Assembly (NCBI GenBank): GCA_014379905.1
Contig: JACMKX010000063.1
Location: 1 to 64,000 of the forward strand
Origin: Ferruginibacter sp.
GTDB taxonomy: Bacteria > Bacteroidota > Bacteroidia > Chitinophagales > Chitinophagaceae
Direction: 5' to 3'
DNA length: 64,000 nt
Shown here in pieces: positions 31,693-40,371 of the stretch (the stretch's first letter is position 1; the number at the start of each line of letters is the position of its first letter). The position numbers and the translations under genes are program-made. Below the pieces are notes generated by a model. It was not told where the DNA came from and searched no databases. It saw only the letters and a program-made list of their open reading frames with translations.

Positions 31693-34074
31693 TTACTCAC
31701 TTCTTAAACTTTTTACCGGGTTTGCCACTGCTGCCTTTATTGCCTGGAAACTCACCGTTATTAGTGTAATAACCAAGGCGCCAGATATAGCCGAAGCAAA
31801 AATCCACCAACTTATATCTGTTTTGTAATCATATTTCTGCAGCCATTGGTGCATGCCATACCAGGCCAGCGGTATTGCTATGGCACAGGCAATAATTACC
31901 AGCAGTATAAAATCTTTAGATAATAATTTCCAGAGATTAAAAACAGAAGCCCCTACTACTTTGCGAATCCCGATTTCTTTGGTGCGTTGCTCCGCTACAA
32001 AAGAAGCAAGGCCAAATAAACCAAGGCAGGAAATAAAAATAGCCAGAATGGCAAAAACAGCAGCCAGTTTACCAATGCGTTCTTCGTCGCCAAATTTGGT
32101 GGCAAATTCGTCATCTACAAAATTAAATTCATATACCTGAGATGGGTCATATTTTTTAAGAATATTTTCTATTTTAGCGATGGCTGCATTAGGACTAAGT
32201 ACGGGATTTATTTTCATAATAATGATATTGCCAATTTCATTATTGTAATGATACATTGAAGCACGAATGGGATGGTATGCAGATTCCACCAGCATATCTT
32301 TTACAATTCCAATAATTTTATACGGCTCATCATTCCATATAAGTGTTTTGCCAATTGGATTTTTTAAGCCAATGAATTTAACTGCCGATTCGTTTAAAAT
32401 AAAAGCTGCTGAATCGGTAGCAAAATCTCTTGAAAAATCACGGCCTTCTATTATTTGCCAGCCAATTACTTTTCCAAATTCAGGGGTAACACCAGTGTTG
32501 GGGAAATCTACTGCCTGGTTAGGGTCTTTACCCTCCCACATAAAACCACCATTGCTGTTCCACACTTCTGTAATAAGACTGGTAGATTGTGTAATTTCTA
32601 CAACCGTATTACTGCTTTTTAATTCCGTGCGCAATGCTTCAAACCTGCTATGCAAAGTTTCATTAACAGCAGTTGTAATAAGACTTTCTTTGTTATACCC
32701 CACCGGCCTATTTTTAGCATGCTGTATTTGCTGATAAATAACAATGGTTCCAACAATGAGCATAACACAAACAGAAAACTGCACTACCACCAATACCTTA
32801 CGGGGAAGGCTAGCAAAACGGCCAACTTTAAATGTGCCTTTTAAAACTTTAACCGGATTAAACGAGGATAGATACAAAGCAGGATAACTGCCGGCAAGCA
32901 ACGCTGTAACTATTACAAAACCAATACCTATTAGCCAGAAAAAAGGATGTAGCCAGGGCATGGTTATTTTTTTATCAGCTACTTCATTAAAAAAGGGAAT
33001 AAAAACAATTACTAAAACTAATGATAATAAAAAAGCAACAATAACTACTAAAAAAGATTCACTAAAAAATTGTATAATCAATTGACTTCTTGCGCTGCCA
33101 ACTGCTTTTCTTACCCCTACTTCTTTTGCTCTTTTTTCACTTCGGGCGGTACTTAAATTCATAAAATTGATACAGGCCAGCAGCAATACAAATAGCCCAA
33201 TAATTCCAAACAGCCATACATATTGAATACGGCCACCTGTGTTAACTCCATTTTTAAAATCAGCATATAAATGCCATTTGTTCATTGGGTGTAAAAAAAT
33301 AGCAGATTGAAACTTTTTTTCTTCAGGGCCTACCTTATTAAACTTTACATTTTTTATTTTGGCAGATACCTTTTCAATATCTGCATTGTCTGCCATGAGT
33401 GCAAAGGCCGGAGAAAAATTACTTCCCCATGGATTTTCCATATTTCTTACCCAATCATTCTGTATTAAATACAATTGCCATGGTAAAATAAAAGTAAGGT
33501 CACGGAAAGTAGTATTGTATGGCAGGTCTTCATACACAGCGGTTACTTTTACATCTGCCTTATTATCCAGTTTTAATATTTTATTTATAGGGTCTGTATC
33601 GCCAAAGTACGCTGTAGCTAGAGAGGAAGAGAGCATAATTGTGTAAGGGTTTGCCAAAGCATTGCCTGTGCCCTTAATAATATTTAAAGAAAGCAATTCA
33701 CTTACACCGGGTTCAAAATAAGACCCGGCTTTTAGTAATTTTTTTTCGCCGTAAGCAAGTGTGTGATCACTATTCCAGGAAGCCTGTACAACATATTTAA
33801 AGTCGCTGCCGTGTTTATCTCTTATCTCTTGTGCCAATACTCCGGGATTGGAAAACTGGCTCGCCACTTCACCATTAAAAAGCTGGTGTTGCATTACCCT
33901 TGCAATACGTTCATAATTTTTATGGTATTTATTAAAATTCAGTTCATCATTTATCCATAAACCAATAAGCATGGCTACCGCCATACCCACAGCAAGGCCG
34001 CCAATATTAATAGCAGTGTATCCTTTACTTTTTATTAGGTTGCGCCAGGCTATTTTGAAATAATTTTTAAGCAT
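31693..34074 (-). CDS. FtsX/MacB-type ABC permease, copy 1b (sister of copy 3)
   Basis: A 793-residue permease, beginning MLKNYFKIAWRNLIKSKGYTAINIGGLAVGMAVA. Shared blocks with the gene at 26811-29207 are found along the whole length, including FNKYHKNYERIARVMQHQ, GSYPALYLSSFNPVKVLKG, FKVGRFASLPRKVLVVVQFS and FGLASFVAEQRTKEIGIRKVVG. The differences are scattered and no frame is broken, so both sisters look functional. The end is NPVKSLRSE. It lies 46 bases from copy 2 and 50 bases from the first permease of the series. Confidence 0.92.
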   Translation of the reverse strand: MLKNYFKIAWRNLIKSKGYTAINIGGLAVGMAVAMLIGLWINDELNFNKYHKNYERIARVMQHQLFNGEVASQFSNPGVLAQEIRDKHGSDFKYVVQASWNSDHTLAYGEKKLLKAGSYFEPGVSELLSLNIIKGTGNALANPYTIMLSSSLATAYFGDTDPINKILKLDNKADVKVTAVYEDLPYNTTFRDLTFILPWQLYLIQNDWVRNMENPWGSNFSPAFALMADNADIEKVSAKIKNVKFNKVGPEEKKFQSAIFLHPMNKWHLYADFKNGVNTGGRIQYVWLFGIIGLFVLLLACINFMNLSTARSEKRAKEVGVRKAVGSARSQLIIQFFSESFLVVIVAFLLSLVLVIVFIPFFNEVADKKITMPWLHPFFWLIGIGFVIVTALLAGSYPALYLSSFNPVKVLKGTFKVGRFASLPRKVLVVVQFSVCVMLIVGTIVIYQQIQHAKNRPVGYNKESLITTAVNETLHSRFEALRTELKSSNTVVEITQSTSLITEVWNSNGGFMWEGKDPNQAVDFPNTGVTPEFGKVIGWQIIEGRDFSRDFATDSAAFILNESAVKFIGLKNPIGKTLIWNDEPYKIIGIVKDMLVESAYHPIRASMYHYNNEIGNIIIMKINPVLSPNAAIAKIENILKKYDPSQVYEFNFVDDEFATKFGDEERIGKLAAVFAILAIFISCLGLFGLASFVAEQRTKEIGIRKVVGASVFNLWKLLSKDFILLVIIACAIAIPLAWYGMHQWLQKYDYKTDISWWIFASAISGALVITLITVSFQAIKAAVANPVKSLRSE

Positions 34075-34124
34075 TATTGATGTTTTTTATCAATGTAGAA
34101 ATGTTGTTGTAATCAATTATAATA

Positions 34125-36533
34125 TTACTCTGTTCTCAAACTGCTTACCGGGTTAGCCAATGAAGCTTTTATTGCCTGGAAACTAACTGTGGTAAAGGCA
34201 ATCAATACTGCGGCGCAGCCCGCCAGAGCGAATACTATCCAGCCGATATTTACCCTGTATGCAAACTCCTGTAACCAGGTATGCATGGCGAACCAGGTAA
34301 CGGGCACAGCAACGATAAAGGCCAGCACCACCATTACTAAAAAATCTTTCGATACCAGGAGCACTACCTGGCTTATGCTTGCACCCAATACTTTCCTTAC
34401 CCCGATTTCTTTTGTTCTTAATGCAATGGAATAGGCAGAAAGCCCAAATAATCCCAGGGATGCAATGATGATTGATATGATGGCAAATACAGAGAATATT
34501 TTACCGGTACGTTTTTCTGCTTTATATACTGCTTCAAATTTGTCGTCGATAAAATTGTACGAAAAAGGTCCGCCGGGGTTGTAACTGTTCCAGGTATTTT
34601 TAAAGGAAGCAAGCAATCCTTCAATTTCTGCTGTTTTTATTTTTACAATGATGCCCCCCATGTTTCTTCCCAGCATCATTGTTAACGGTGCAATTTTTTC
34701 TTTTACAGAAGCATAATGGAAATCTTTTACTACTCCAATAATATTGTATTCTTGTTGGCCGGATGTTACTATTAACTGACCAACAGGATCACCATTTATT
34801 CCAAATTCCTTTACCGCCGCTTCGTTTAATATAACTGCCGCCGAATCAGCAAAATCGGGAGAAAAATACCGGCCCGCCTTCATTTGCATGCCCAGGGTTT
34901 TTAAGTAATCGTAATCAACATAATATTTATTGATATGTATCTCAGCACGGGTACCATTAACATTGTTACTTTTTGCATACGCCTGTGTGCCATCATTTAC
35001 AGTGGAACCTATTGGTACATCCCTGGTTAACGTTGCACTTACTACTCTGCTATCCCGCAGCAGTTGCTGCTTAAATGCATCCTGGCTTTTGCCAATTAAA
35101 TAGGTATCATTAATTACAAGTCCCAGTGTTTTATCAAAACCCAGTTCTTTATGTTGCATAAAATGTAGCTGCTTGTATACTACTATTGTGCAAATAATAA
35201 GTGCAATAGACACTGCAAACTGGAAAACTACCAGACTGTTGCGTAAATACCGGCTACTCTTGGGCGTTGTATTTTTTTTGCCCTTAAGTGTGCTGATGAT
35301 ATTAAAAGAAGAAAGAAAAAAAGCCGGGTAAATCCCTGCCAGTATTCCAATGATAAATACAAATACCAGCGAGGCAAACATCACTTTGATGTGAATAAAA
35401 TCAGTGAAGAAAAATTGTTTGCCGGACAGGTCATTGAAAAAAGGAAGTGCCAGATAAATAAATCCCAGGGAAATTATATAAGCAAACAGGGAAAGTAAAA
35501 GTGATTCGGATAAAAACTGGAACACCAGTTGCTTTTTTGCAGAACCCATTACTTTTCTTATACCCACTTCTTTTGATCGTTGTATGGATGCTGCTGTAGA
35601 AAGGTTGGTGAAATTTACTGCCGCCAGCAGGATGATAAAAAATGCCAGCGCTGCAAATATGTACACATATTTAATACTGCCGTTTATCGCCAGTTCATCT
35701 TTATTGGAAGAATAAAGATGTATCTGGTCAATTGGCTTCAGGTAGAAGATAAAGCTGGCAATAGATCTCTGTGCTTCCGAAAGACTAACACCCATATCAC
35801 GTTGTATCTCGGGTACAACATGCTCTGCCACCAGCTGTGGAAACTTTGCTTCCAGTTTTTTGGGGTCTGCGCCTGCTACCAGTTTAGCATAAGTATACAC
35901 GCCAACATTGCTCCAGGTCTGCCTGTCAGGATTATCAGAAAGCCTGCTGTAAAAATCGAAATTAAAATGAAGATTGCCCGGCAATTCACCCATAACACCG
36001 GTTACTTTACACGGGCGGCTGGTATCGTTATTAACCAACAACATTTTACCCAAAGGATCTGCATTTCCAAAATATCTTTTTGCTGCTTCTTTTGATAATA
36101 CAATTGTATTGGGTTCACTTAAGACAGTTGCAATATTCCCTTGTGCCAGTGGTATAGAAAACAGCTGAAAAAAATTGGAATCCACATAGGCAACAGCAGG
36201 TTCTTTTACCTGGTTATCGCCATATTTTACAAAAACATTTTTCCATTGCGTTAATCTTGCAAACTCAGCTATTTCAGGATATGCAGTTTTCATTCCTTTT
36301 CCAACAGCAACATCAACGCCTGAATAAAAATCCTTATTGCCTAAGTTCAATTCTACCCGGTAAATGTTTTGTGCATCCTTCGGAAATTGGTCATAGCTCA
36401 ATTCATCAAACAGGAATACGCTGATGAGCAAACAGCAGGTAAAGCCTACTGCCAGGCCAAAAATATTAATAGAAGCAAATACTTTGTTTTTAAGCATGTT
36501 GCGTAAAGCGATCTTGAAATAATTCTTTATCAT
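34125..36533 (-). CDS. FtsX/MacB-type ABC permease, first of six
   Basis: An 802-residue permease, the first of the series in transcription order. It begins MIKNYFKIALRNMLKNKVFASINIFGLAVGFTCC, the central module reads RSKEVGIRKVMGSAKKQLVFQFLSES and the last RTKEIGVRKVLGASISQVVLLVSKDF; the end is NPVSSLRTE, closer to copies 5 and 6 than to the SLRSE group. The gap to the upstream ATPase gene is 164 bases, the largest between the transport genes after the adaptor, and shows no clear promoter or terminator, so continuity of the operon here is probable but not certain. Confidence 0.92.
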   Translation of the reverse strand: MIKNYFKIALRNMLKNKVFASINIFGLAVGFTCCLLISVFLFDELSYDQFPKDAQNIYRVELNLGNKDFYSGVDVAVGKGMKTAYPEIAEFARLTQWKNVFVKYGDNQVKEPAVAYVDSNFFQLFSIPLAQGNIATVLSEPNTIVLSKEAAKRYFGNADPLGKMLLVNNDTSRPCKVTGVMGELPGNLHFNFDFYSRLSDNPDRQTWSNVGVYTYAKLVAGADPKKLEAKFPQLVAEHVVPEIQRDMGVSLSEAQRSIASFIFYLKPIDQIHLYSSNKDELAINGSIKYVYIFAALAFFIILLAAVNFTNLSTAASIQRSKEVGIRKVMGSAKKQLVFQFLSESLLLSLFAYIISLGFIYLALPFFNDLSGKQFFFTDFIHIKVMFASLVFVFIIGILAGIYPAFFLSSFNIISTLKGKKNTTPKSSRYLRNSLVVFQFAVSIALIICTIVVYKQLHFMQHKELGFDKTLGLVINDTYLIGKSQDAFKQQLLRDSRVVSATLTRDVPIGSTVNDGTQAYAKSNNVNGTRAEIHINKYYVDYDYLKTLGMQMKAGRYFSPDFADSAAVILNEAAVKEFGINGDPVGQLIVTSGQQEYNIIGVVKDFHYASVKEKIAPLTMMLGRNMGGIIVKIKTAEIEGLLASFKNTWNSYNPGGPFSYNFIDDKFEAVYKAEKRTGKIFSVFAIISIIIASLGLFGLSAYSIALRTKEIGVRKVLGASISQVVLLVSKDFLVMVVLAFIVAVPVTWFAMHTWLQEFAYRVNIGWIVFALAGCAAVLIAFTTVSFQAIKASLANPVSSLRTE

Positions 36534-36697
36534 GTTTTTACCAGGCTTTAGTAATGTTTTACAATTACACAGGACGAGCCTATGCTCTAAGCATTTGCAG
36601 AAAAGAAGAATGTTGGAAGAAATTGCGGCCTGGTCTTTTGAGATAAAACATGGCTATACTTTATTCAAAAAAGAAGTGGCTATACTTCAAAGGGCTG

Positions 36698-37375
36698 TTA
36701 TACCAGTATGTTCTCCGTAACTACTTTTCCATCCAACATTCTTATTATGCGATGACTATACCTTGCGTCATGTTCACTATGTGTTACCATAATGATGGTG
36801 GTTCCCCCCTGGTTCAGGTCTGTAAGTAATTGCATTACATCATTACCATTATTACTATCGAGGTTACCGGTAGGCTCATCTGCTAAAATCAGTTTTGGCT
36901 TGTTGATTACAGCTCTTGCTACTGCTACACGCTGCTGTTGACCTCCTGAAAGTTGCTGTGGGTAATGATTCCGGCGGTGCATGATCTGCATTTGTTTCAA
37001 AACTTCCTCTACCCGTTCTTTTCTTTCAGCTGCGCTTACTTTGGTGTAGATGAGGGGCAGTTCTACATTTTCAAATACGGTTAGCTCATCAATGAGATTA
37101 AAACTCTGGAACACGAATCCAATATTGTGTTTTCGCAGGTCAGCTCTTTTACGTTCGTTGTACTTACTTACTTCTACATTGTTGAACATAAAATTTCCAC
37201 CATCCATATCATCCAGCAATCCCAGGATATTCAGTAAGGTAGATTTACCACAACCGGATGGACCCATTACGGCTACGAATTCTCCTTCCTTTACATCGAA
37301 AGATAATTTGTTCAACACAAGAGACTCTACCTCTTCGGTGCGATAAATTTTTTCCAGATTTTCAATTTTTATCAT
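36698..37375 (-). CDS. ABC transporter ATPase (MacB/LolD type)
   Basis: A 225-residue ATP-binding subunit. The preferred start is the ATG at 37375 (MIKIENLEKIYRTEEVE); an upstream ATG at 37411 adds a 12-residue Thr-rich stretch unlike relatives. Motifs are Walker A GPSGCGKST, Q-loop NIGFVFQSFNLIDELTVFEN, signature LSGGQQQRVAVARAV, and Walker [14 protein letters not shown]. It resembles the second ATPase at 18877-19548 only in the general family features, so the two are not a fresh duplicate. It lies between the adaptor gene and the permease series and probably energises one or more of them. Confidence 0.94.
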   Translation of the reverse strand: MIKIENLEKIYRTEEVESLVLNKLSFDVKEGEFVAVMGPSGCGKSTLLNILGLLDDMDGGNFMFNNVEVSKYNERKRADLRKHNIGFVFQSFNLIDELTVFENVELPLIYTKVSAAERKERVEEVLKQMQIMHRRNHYPQQLSGGQQQRVAVARAVINKPKLILADEPTGNLDSNNGNDVMQLLTDLNQGGTTIIMVTHSEHDARYSHRIIRMLDGKVVTENILV

Positions 37376-37514
37376 GACTGTTGTTTGTGTGTGTGTGTTG
37401 GTAATATCCATAAACCTTTATTCGATTGGAATATTCTTTATTTTGTTTAAACACTATTAGGTTTTCTGTTTAATTTTATTTTATTGTTCAACTATAACGA
37501 TCGTCTATCGACTC

Positions 37515-38771
37515 CTATGGTTTCTTCAATACCAACTCTTCCATCTTTCCATAATTCTCGTAGCTGCTTGTTACTACTTTATCGCCGGGTTGTAAACCAT
37601 TTACCACTTCGTAATAATCTTTGTTCTGGTTACCCAATTGGATATCTACTTTATAAGCAGTAGTTCCATTTTGTTTTACCTTAAATATCCAGTTACCACC
37701 TGTCTGCTGATAGAACCCTCCTTTAGGCAATAACAATGCTTTTCTTTCATCGCTTAAGGCCAGCACTATTTGTAGTGTCTGGCCACGACGAATACCTTGT
37801 GGCAGATCACCAATAAACTCCATATCTACCTGGAACTTTCCGGCATTTACCTGTGTATATACTTTTTTTATTTCCAGTTTGTAATCCTTATTGGCGAAAG
37901 AAAAACTTCCTTTTAAACCATTATAAATACGGGAGATATAATGTTCATCTACATCTACACGCACTTTAAACCCGCTCATTACATCTATCTGGCCAAGCCG
38001 TTCTCCTTTATTTTTACTTTGGCCCATTTCCGCATCCAGCGAGGTGAGTTGGCCGTCTACCGGCGCTCTTACAATAAGGTCACCTACTTTCTGGCGCATT
38101 ACATTCAATGCATTTTGCGATCCCTGGTAAGATTGTGCTGCCTGCGTTAAGTTTTGTTTGGTAGAAACCTTATCCTGGTTGATGATATCATTCGATAATT
38201 TTTTCTTTGCCGTTTGATAGTTGTAGGCATTTTCGCTTTGTTTGAATTCCTGCAGGCCGATTGCTTTTTGATCATATAATTTCTTATTCAGCTTGTACAA
38301 TCTTTCTGCTTCCGTAAGCTCATTATCTACATCAGTTTGTTGATTAAGGTTAGTGATGGTATTTTGCTGGGCATTGTTTTTTGCAATCTGCATCTGTGTG
38401 ATAAGGTTGTACACCTGTGTTTCCTGGTTTACAAGACTTAACTGGAGATCTGTGTTAGATAACCGCAGTATAGGTTGCCCTTTCTTCATCATGGCGCCAT
38501 CTTCTACATATTTTTCTTCTACCCTTCCACCTTCCAGCGCATCCAGGTAAATGGTATTCAGGGGAAGTATAATTCCGTTAACAGGAATATTTTCCTGAAA
38601 TACGCCTTGCTTTACTTCGCTAATGGTAATTCTTTCTGTAGCTACATTTAATTTACTTTTGCCGGAAGTAAGATAAATGCTGCCGCTAATCAGTATTAGC
38701 AAGCCAAGAATACCTGTAATGGTTAGTACCCGTTTTTTACTCCACTTCTTTTTTTCAATAACTCTATCCAT
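37515..38771 (-). CDS. HlyD/MacA-type periplasmic adaptor
   Basis: A 418-residue membrane-fusion protein linking inner-membrane permeases to TolC. The start is set at 38771 (MDRVIEKKKWSKKRVLTI) because the sigma-54-like promoter at 38796-38814 lies inside the longer frame that begins at 38837, and because the basic stretch then leads directly into the single transmembrane helix ITGILGLLILISGSIYL. Next come the lipoyl-like half GGRVEEKYVEDGAMMKKGQPIL, a long alpha-hairpin (about 105-225) and the returning half VRAPVDGQLTSLDAEMGQ, then a beta-barrel domain. It is first in the big efflux operon and is divergent from the NtrC-type regulator. Confidence 0.93.
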   Translation of the reverse strand: MDRVIEKKKWSKKRVLTITGILGLLILISGSIYLTSGKSKLNVATERITISEVKQGVFQENIPVNGIILPLNTIYLDALEGGRVEEKYVEDGAMMKKGQPILRLSNTDLQLSLVNQETQVYNLITQMQIAKNNAQQNTITNLNQQTDVDNELTEAERLYKLNKKLYDQKAIGLQEFKQSENAYNYQTAKKKLSNDIINQDKVSTKQNLTQAAQSYQGSQNALNVMRQKVGDLIVRAPVDGQLTSLDAEMGQSKNKGERLGQIDVMSGFKVRVDVDEHYISRIYNGLKGSFSFANKDYKLEIKKVYTQVNAGKFQVDMEFIGDLPQGIRRGQTLQIVLALSDERKALLLPKGGFYQQTGGNWIFKVKQNGTTAYKVDIQLGNQNKDYYEVVNGLQPGDKVVTSSYENYGKMEELVLKKP

Positions 38772-38795
38772 TGGTAATATTATTTCTACGGTATA

Positions 38796-38814
38796 CTTGG
38801 AACAATGGTGCCAA
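38796..38814 (-). promoter_or_regulatory. Sigma-54-like -24/-12 promoter of the efflux operon
   Basis: On the minus strand the text reads TTGGCACC-ATTG-TTCC. It matches the -24 box TGGCAC exactly (GG at 38812-38811) with the normal ten-base spacing to the -12 pair, where CC replaces GC (38800-38799). The expected start point, near 38787, is about 16 bases before the adaptor ATG at 38771. The divergent gene encodes a sigma-54 activator. Confidence 0.55.
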
Positions 38815-39021
38815 AGCGGTTTTATTCTGTAAATCAACCACTTATCTTTTTACGGTATGTAAAACTGTTCGGTTTTGATACAGTGAATGTTCGCTATCGT
38901 ACAAACTGTAGGTAACTATCTTTCAAAATTTTACTGCTTTAGAAAATATAAGTTAACAGCTCATTAAATTAATTTTAATAAACCTGCTTTATTGTATTAT
39001 TGCAGCAACAGAACTTAGCTT

Positions 39022-40368
39022 ATGCAATTGAAGGATGCATGTATATTATTAATTGATGATGACACGGATGTGCTCACCGCTGTTCGGCTGTTACTAAAAA
39101 CCGAAGTAAAGGAAGTGTTGGTTGAAAAAAATCCCGAATTGATACTTTCTATCCTCTCCAAACATTCAGTTGACATTATTTTGCTGGATATGAATTACAA
39201 AAGCCCCATCAATACCGGCAATGAAGGATTTTACTGGCTTAAAGAAATTAAAAGAAAGCAGCCCTTCATCCCGGTAATAATGATCACTGCTTATGGTGAC
39301 ATAGATCTTGCTGTTCGTTCTTTAAAAGAAGGCGCTATTGATTTTGTGGTAAAGCCCTGGCACAATGAGCGATTGATAGAAACGCTCAAAACAGCTTTAA
39401 AAGAAAAAGAAAAAAATAATACGGCTACTTCATGGGATGATGGCAGCGGCATTGAGGGCCTGATAGGAAAATCTGCGGTAATGCAGAATGTATTTTTAAA
39501 AATAAAAAAACTGGCGCCTACCGATGCCAACATTTTAATATTAGGTGAAAACGGAACGGGCAAGGATGGTATTGCCAAAGCCATTCACCTGTTTTCAGTA
39601 AGAAATAAAAGGCCTTATGTTAAAGTAGATGTAGGTTCTCTTACTGAATCCTTGTTTGAGAGTGAATTGTTTGGTTATAAGAAGGGTGCTTTTACAGATG
39701 CAAAAGAAGACAGGGTTGGTCGTTTTGAATCTGCCAATGAAGGCACTCTATTTTTAGATGAGATTGGTAATATTTCATTGCAACAGCAGGCTAAGCTGCT
39801 GACAGTGCTTCAAAACAGGCAGGTTACCCGGCTTGGTTCACATGAAGCAAAAGCAATTGATATCCGCCTGGTATGCGCCACCAATATTTCTTTTCAACAG
39901 CTGGCAGATGAATCGAGGTTTAGAAAAGATCTCATTTACAGGATTAATACCGTGGAAATAACCATTCCCCCATTAAGGCAAAGAGGCGATGATATTATTT
40001 TGCTGGCTGAATATTTTACGGATATCTATGCAAGAAAGTATTCCAAAGGTGCTATCCAGATTGACAGGAAAGCAAAACAAAAATTATCAGCATATCATTT
40101 TCCCGGTAATGTAAGAGAACTCCAATATGCCATAGAAAGGGCTGTTATTATGGTGGAAACAGATATGCTTACGGAAGATGATATCATTTTCTCTGCCTTA
40201 GAAAACAAAGAATCTGCTGTTACGCTGGATACCAATCTTACCTTAATGGAAAAAAATACCATTCAACGCGTAGTAGAAAAACACAATGGTAATATAACAA
40301 GGGCAGCAAAAGAATTAGGGCTTACCCGAACTGCATTGTACCGCAGGCTTAGTAAATACGATATGTAA
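39022..40368 (+). CDS. Sigma-54-dependent response regulator (NtrC family)
   Basis: A 448-residue regulator with the standard three parts. The receiver (1-125) has acidic residues D12-D14, the phospho-acceptor D56 in IILLDMNYK and the K of VVKPW. The AAA+ domain (about 145-370) has Walker A GENGTGKDG and SELFGYKKGAFTDA; the sigma-54-contacting loop thus reads GAFTDA instead of GAFTGA. The Fis-type helix-turn-helix is at the C-terminus (GNITRAAKELGLTRTALYRRL). It is followed after three bases by its histidine kinase. The sigma-54-like promoter of the divergent efflux operon is its most obvious target. Confidence 0.96.
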   Translation: MQLKDACILLIDDDTDVLTAVRLLLKTEVKEVLVEKNPELILSILSKHSVDIILLDMNYKSPINTGNEGFYWLKEIKRKQPFIPVIMITAYGDIDLAVRSLKEGAIDFVVKPWHNERLIETLKTALKEKEKNNTATSWDDGSGIEGLIGKSAVMQNVFLKIKKLAPTDANILILGENGTGKDGIAKAIHLFSVRNKRPYVKVDVGSLTESLFESELFGYKKGAFTDAKEDRVGRFESANEGTLFLDEIGNISLQQQAKLLTVLQNRQVTRLGSHEAKAIDIRLVCATNISFQQLADESRFRKDLIYRINTVEITIPPLRQRGDDIILLAEYFTDIYARKYSKGAIQIDRKAKQKLSAYHFPGNVRELQYAIERAVIMVETDMLTEDDIIFSALENKESAVTLDTNLTLMEKNTIQRVVEKHNGNITRAAKELGLTRTALYRRLSKYDM

Positions 40369-40371
40369 TTT

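Noticed and set aside
36532-36720. A 62-codon plus-strand frame between the first permease and its ATPase
   Set aside because: It overlaps the start of one gene and the end of the other on the opposite strand, with no domain or promoter; it is more likely a non-coding leader.
37375-37411. Longer N-terminus for the ATPase (start at 37411)
   Set aside because: The added Thr-rich residues are absent from relatives, and MIKIENLEKIY is a normal start for this family.
38771-38837. Longer N-terminus for the adaptor (start at 38837)
   Set aside because: It would include the sigma-54-like promoter in the coding part and place polar residues before the usual basic-then-hydrophobic start.
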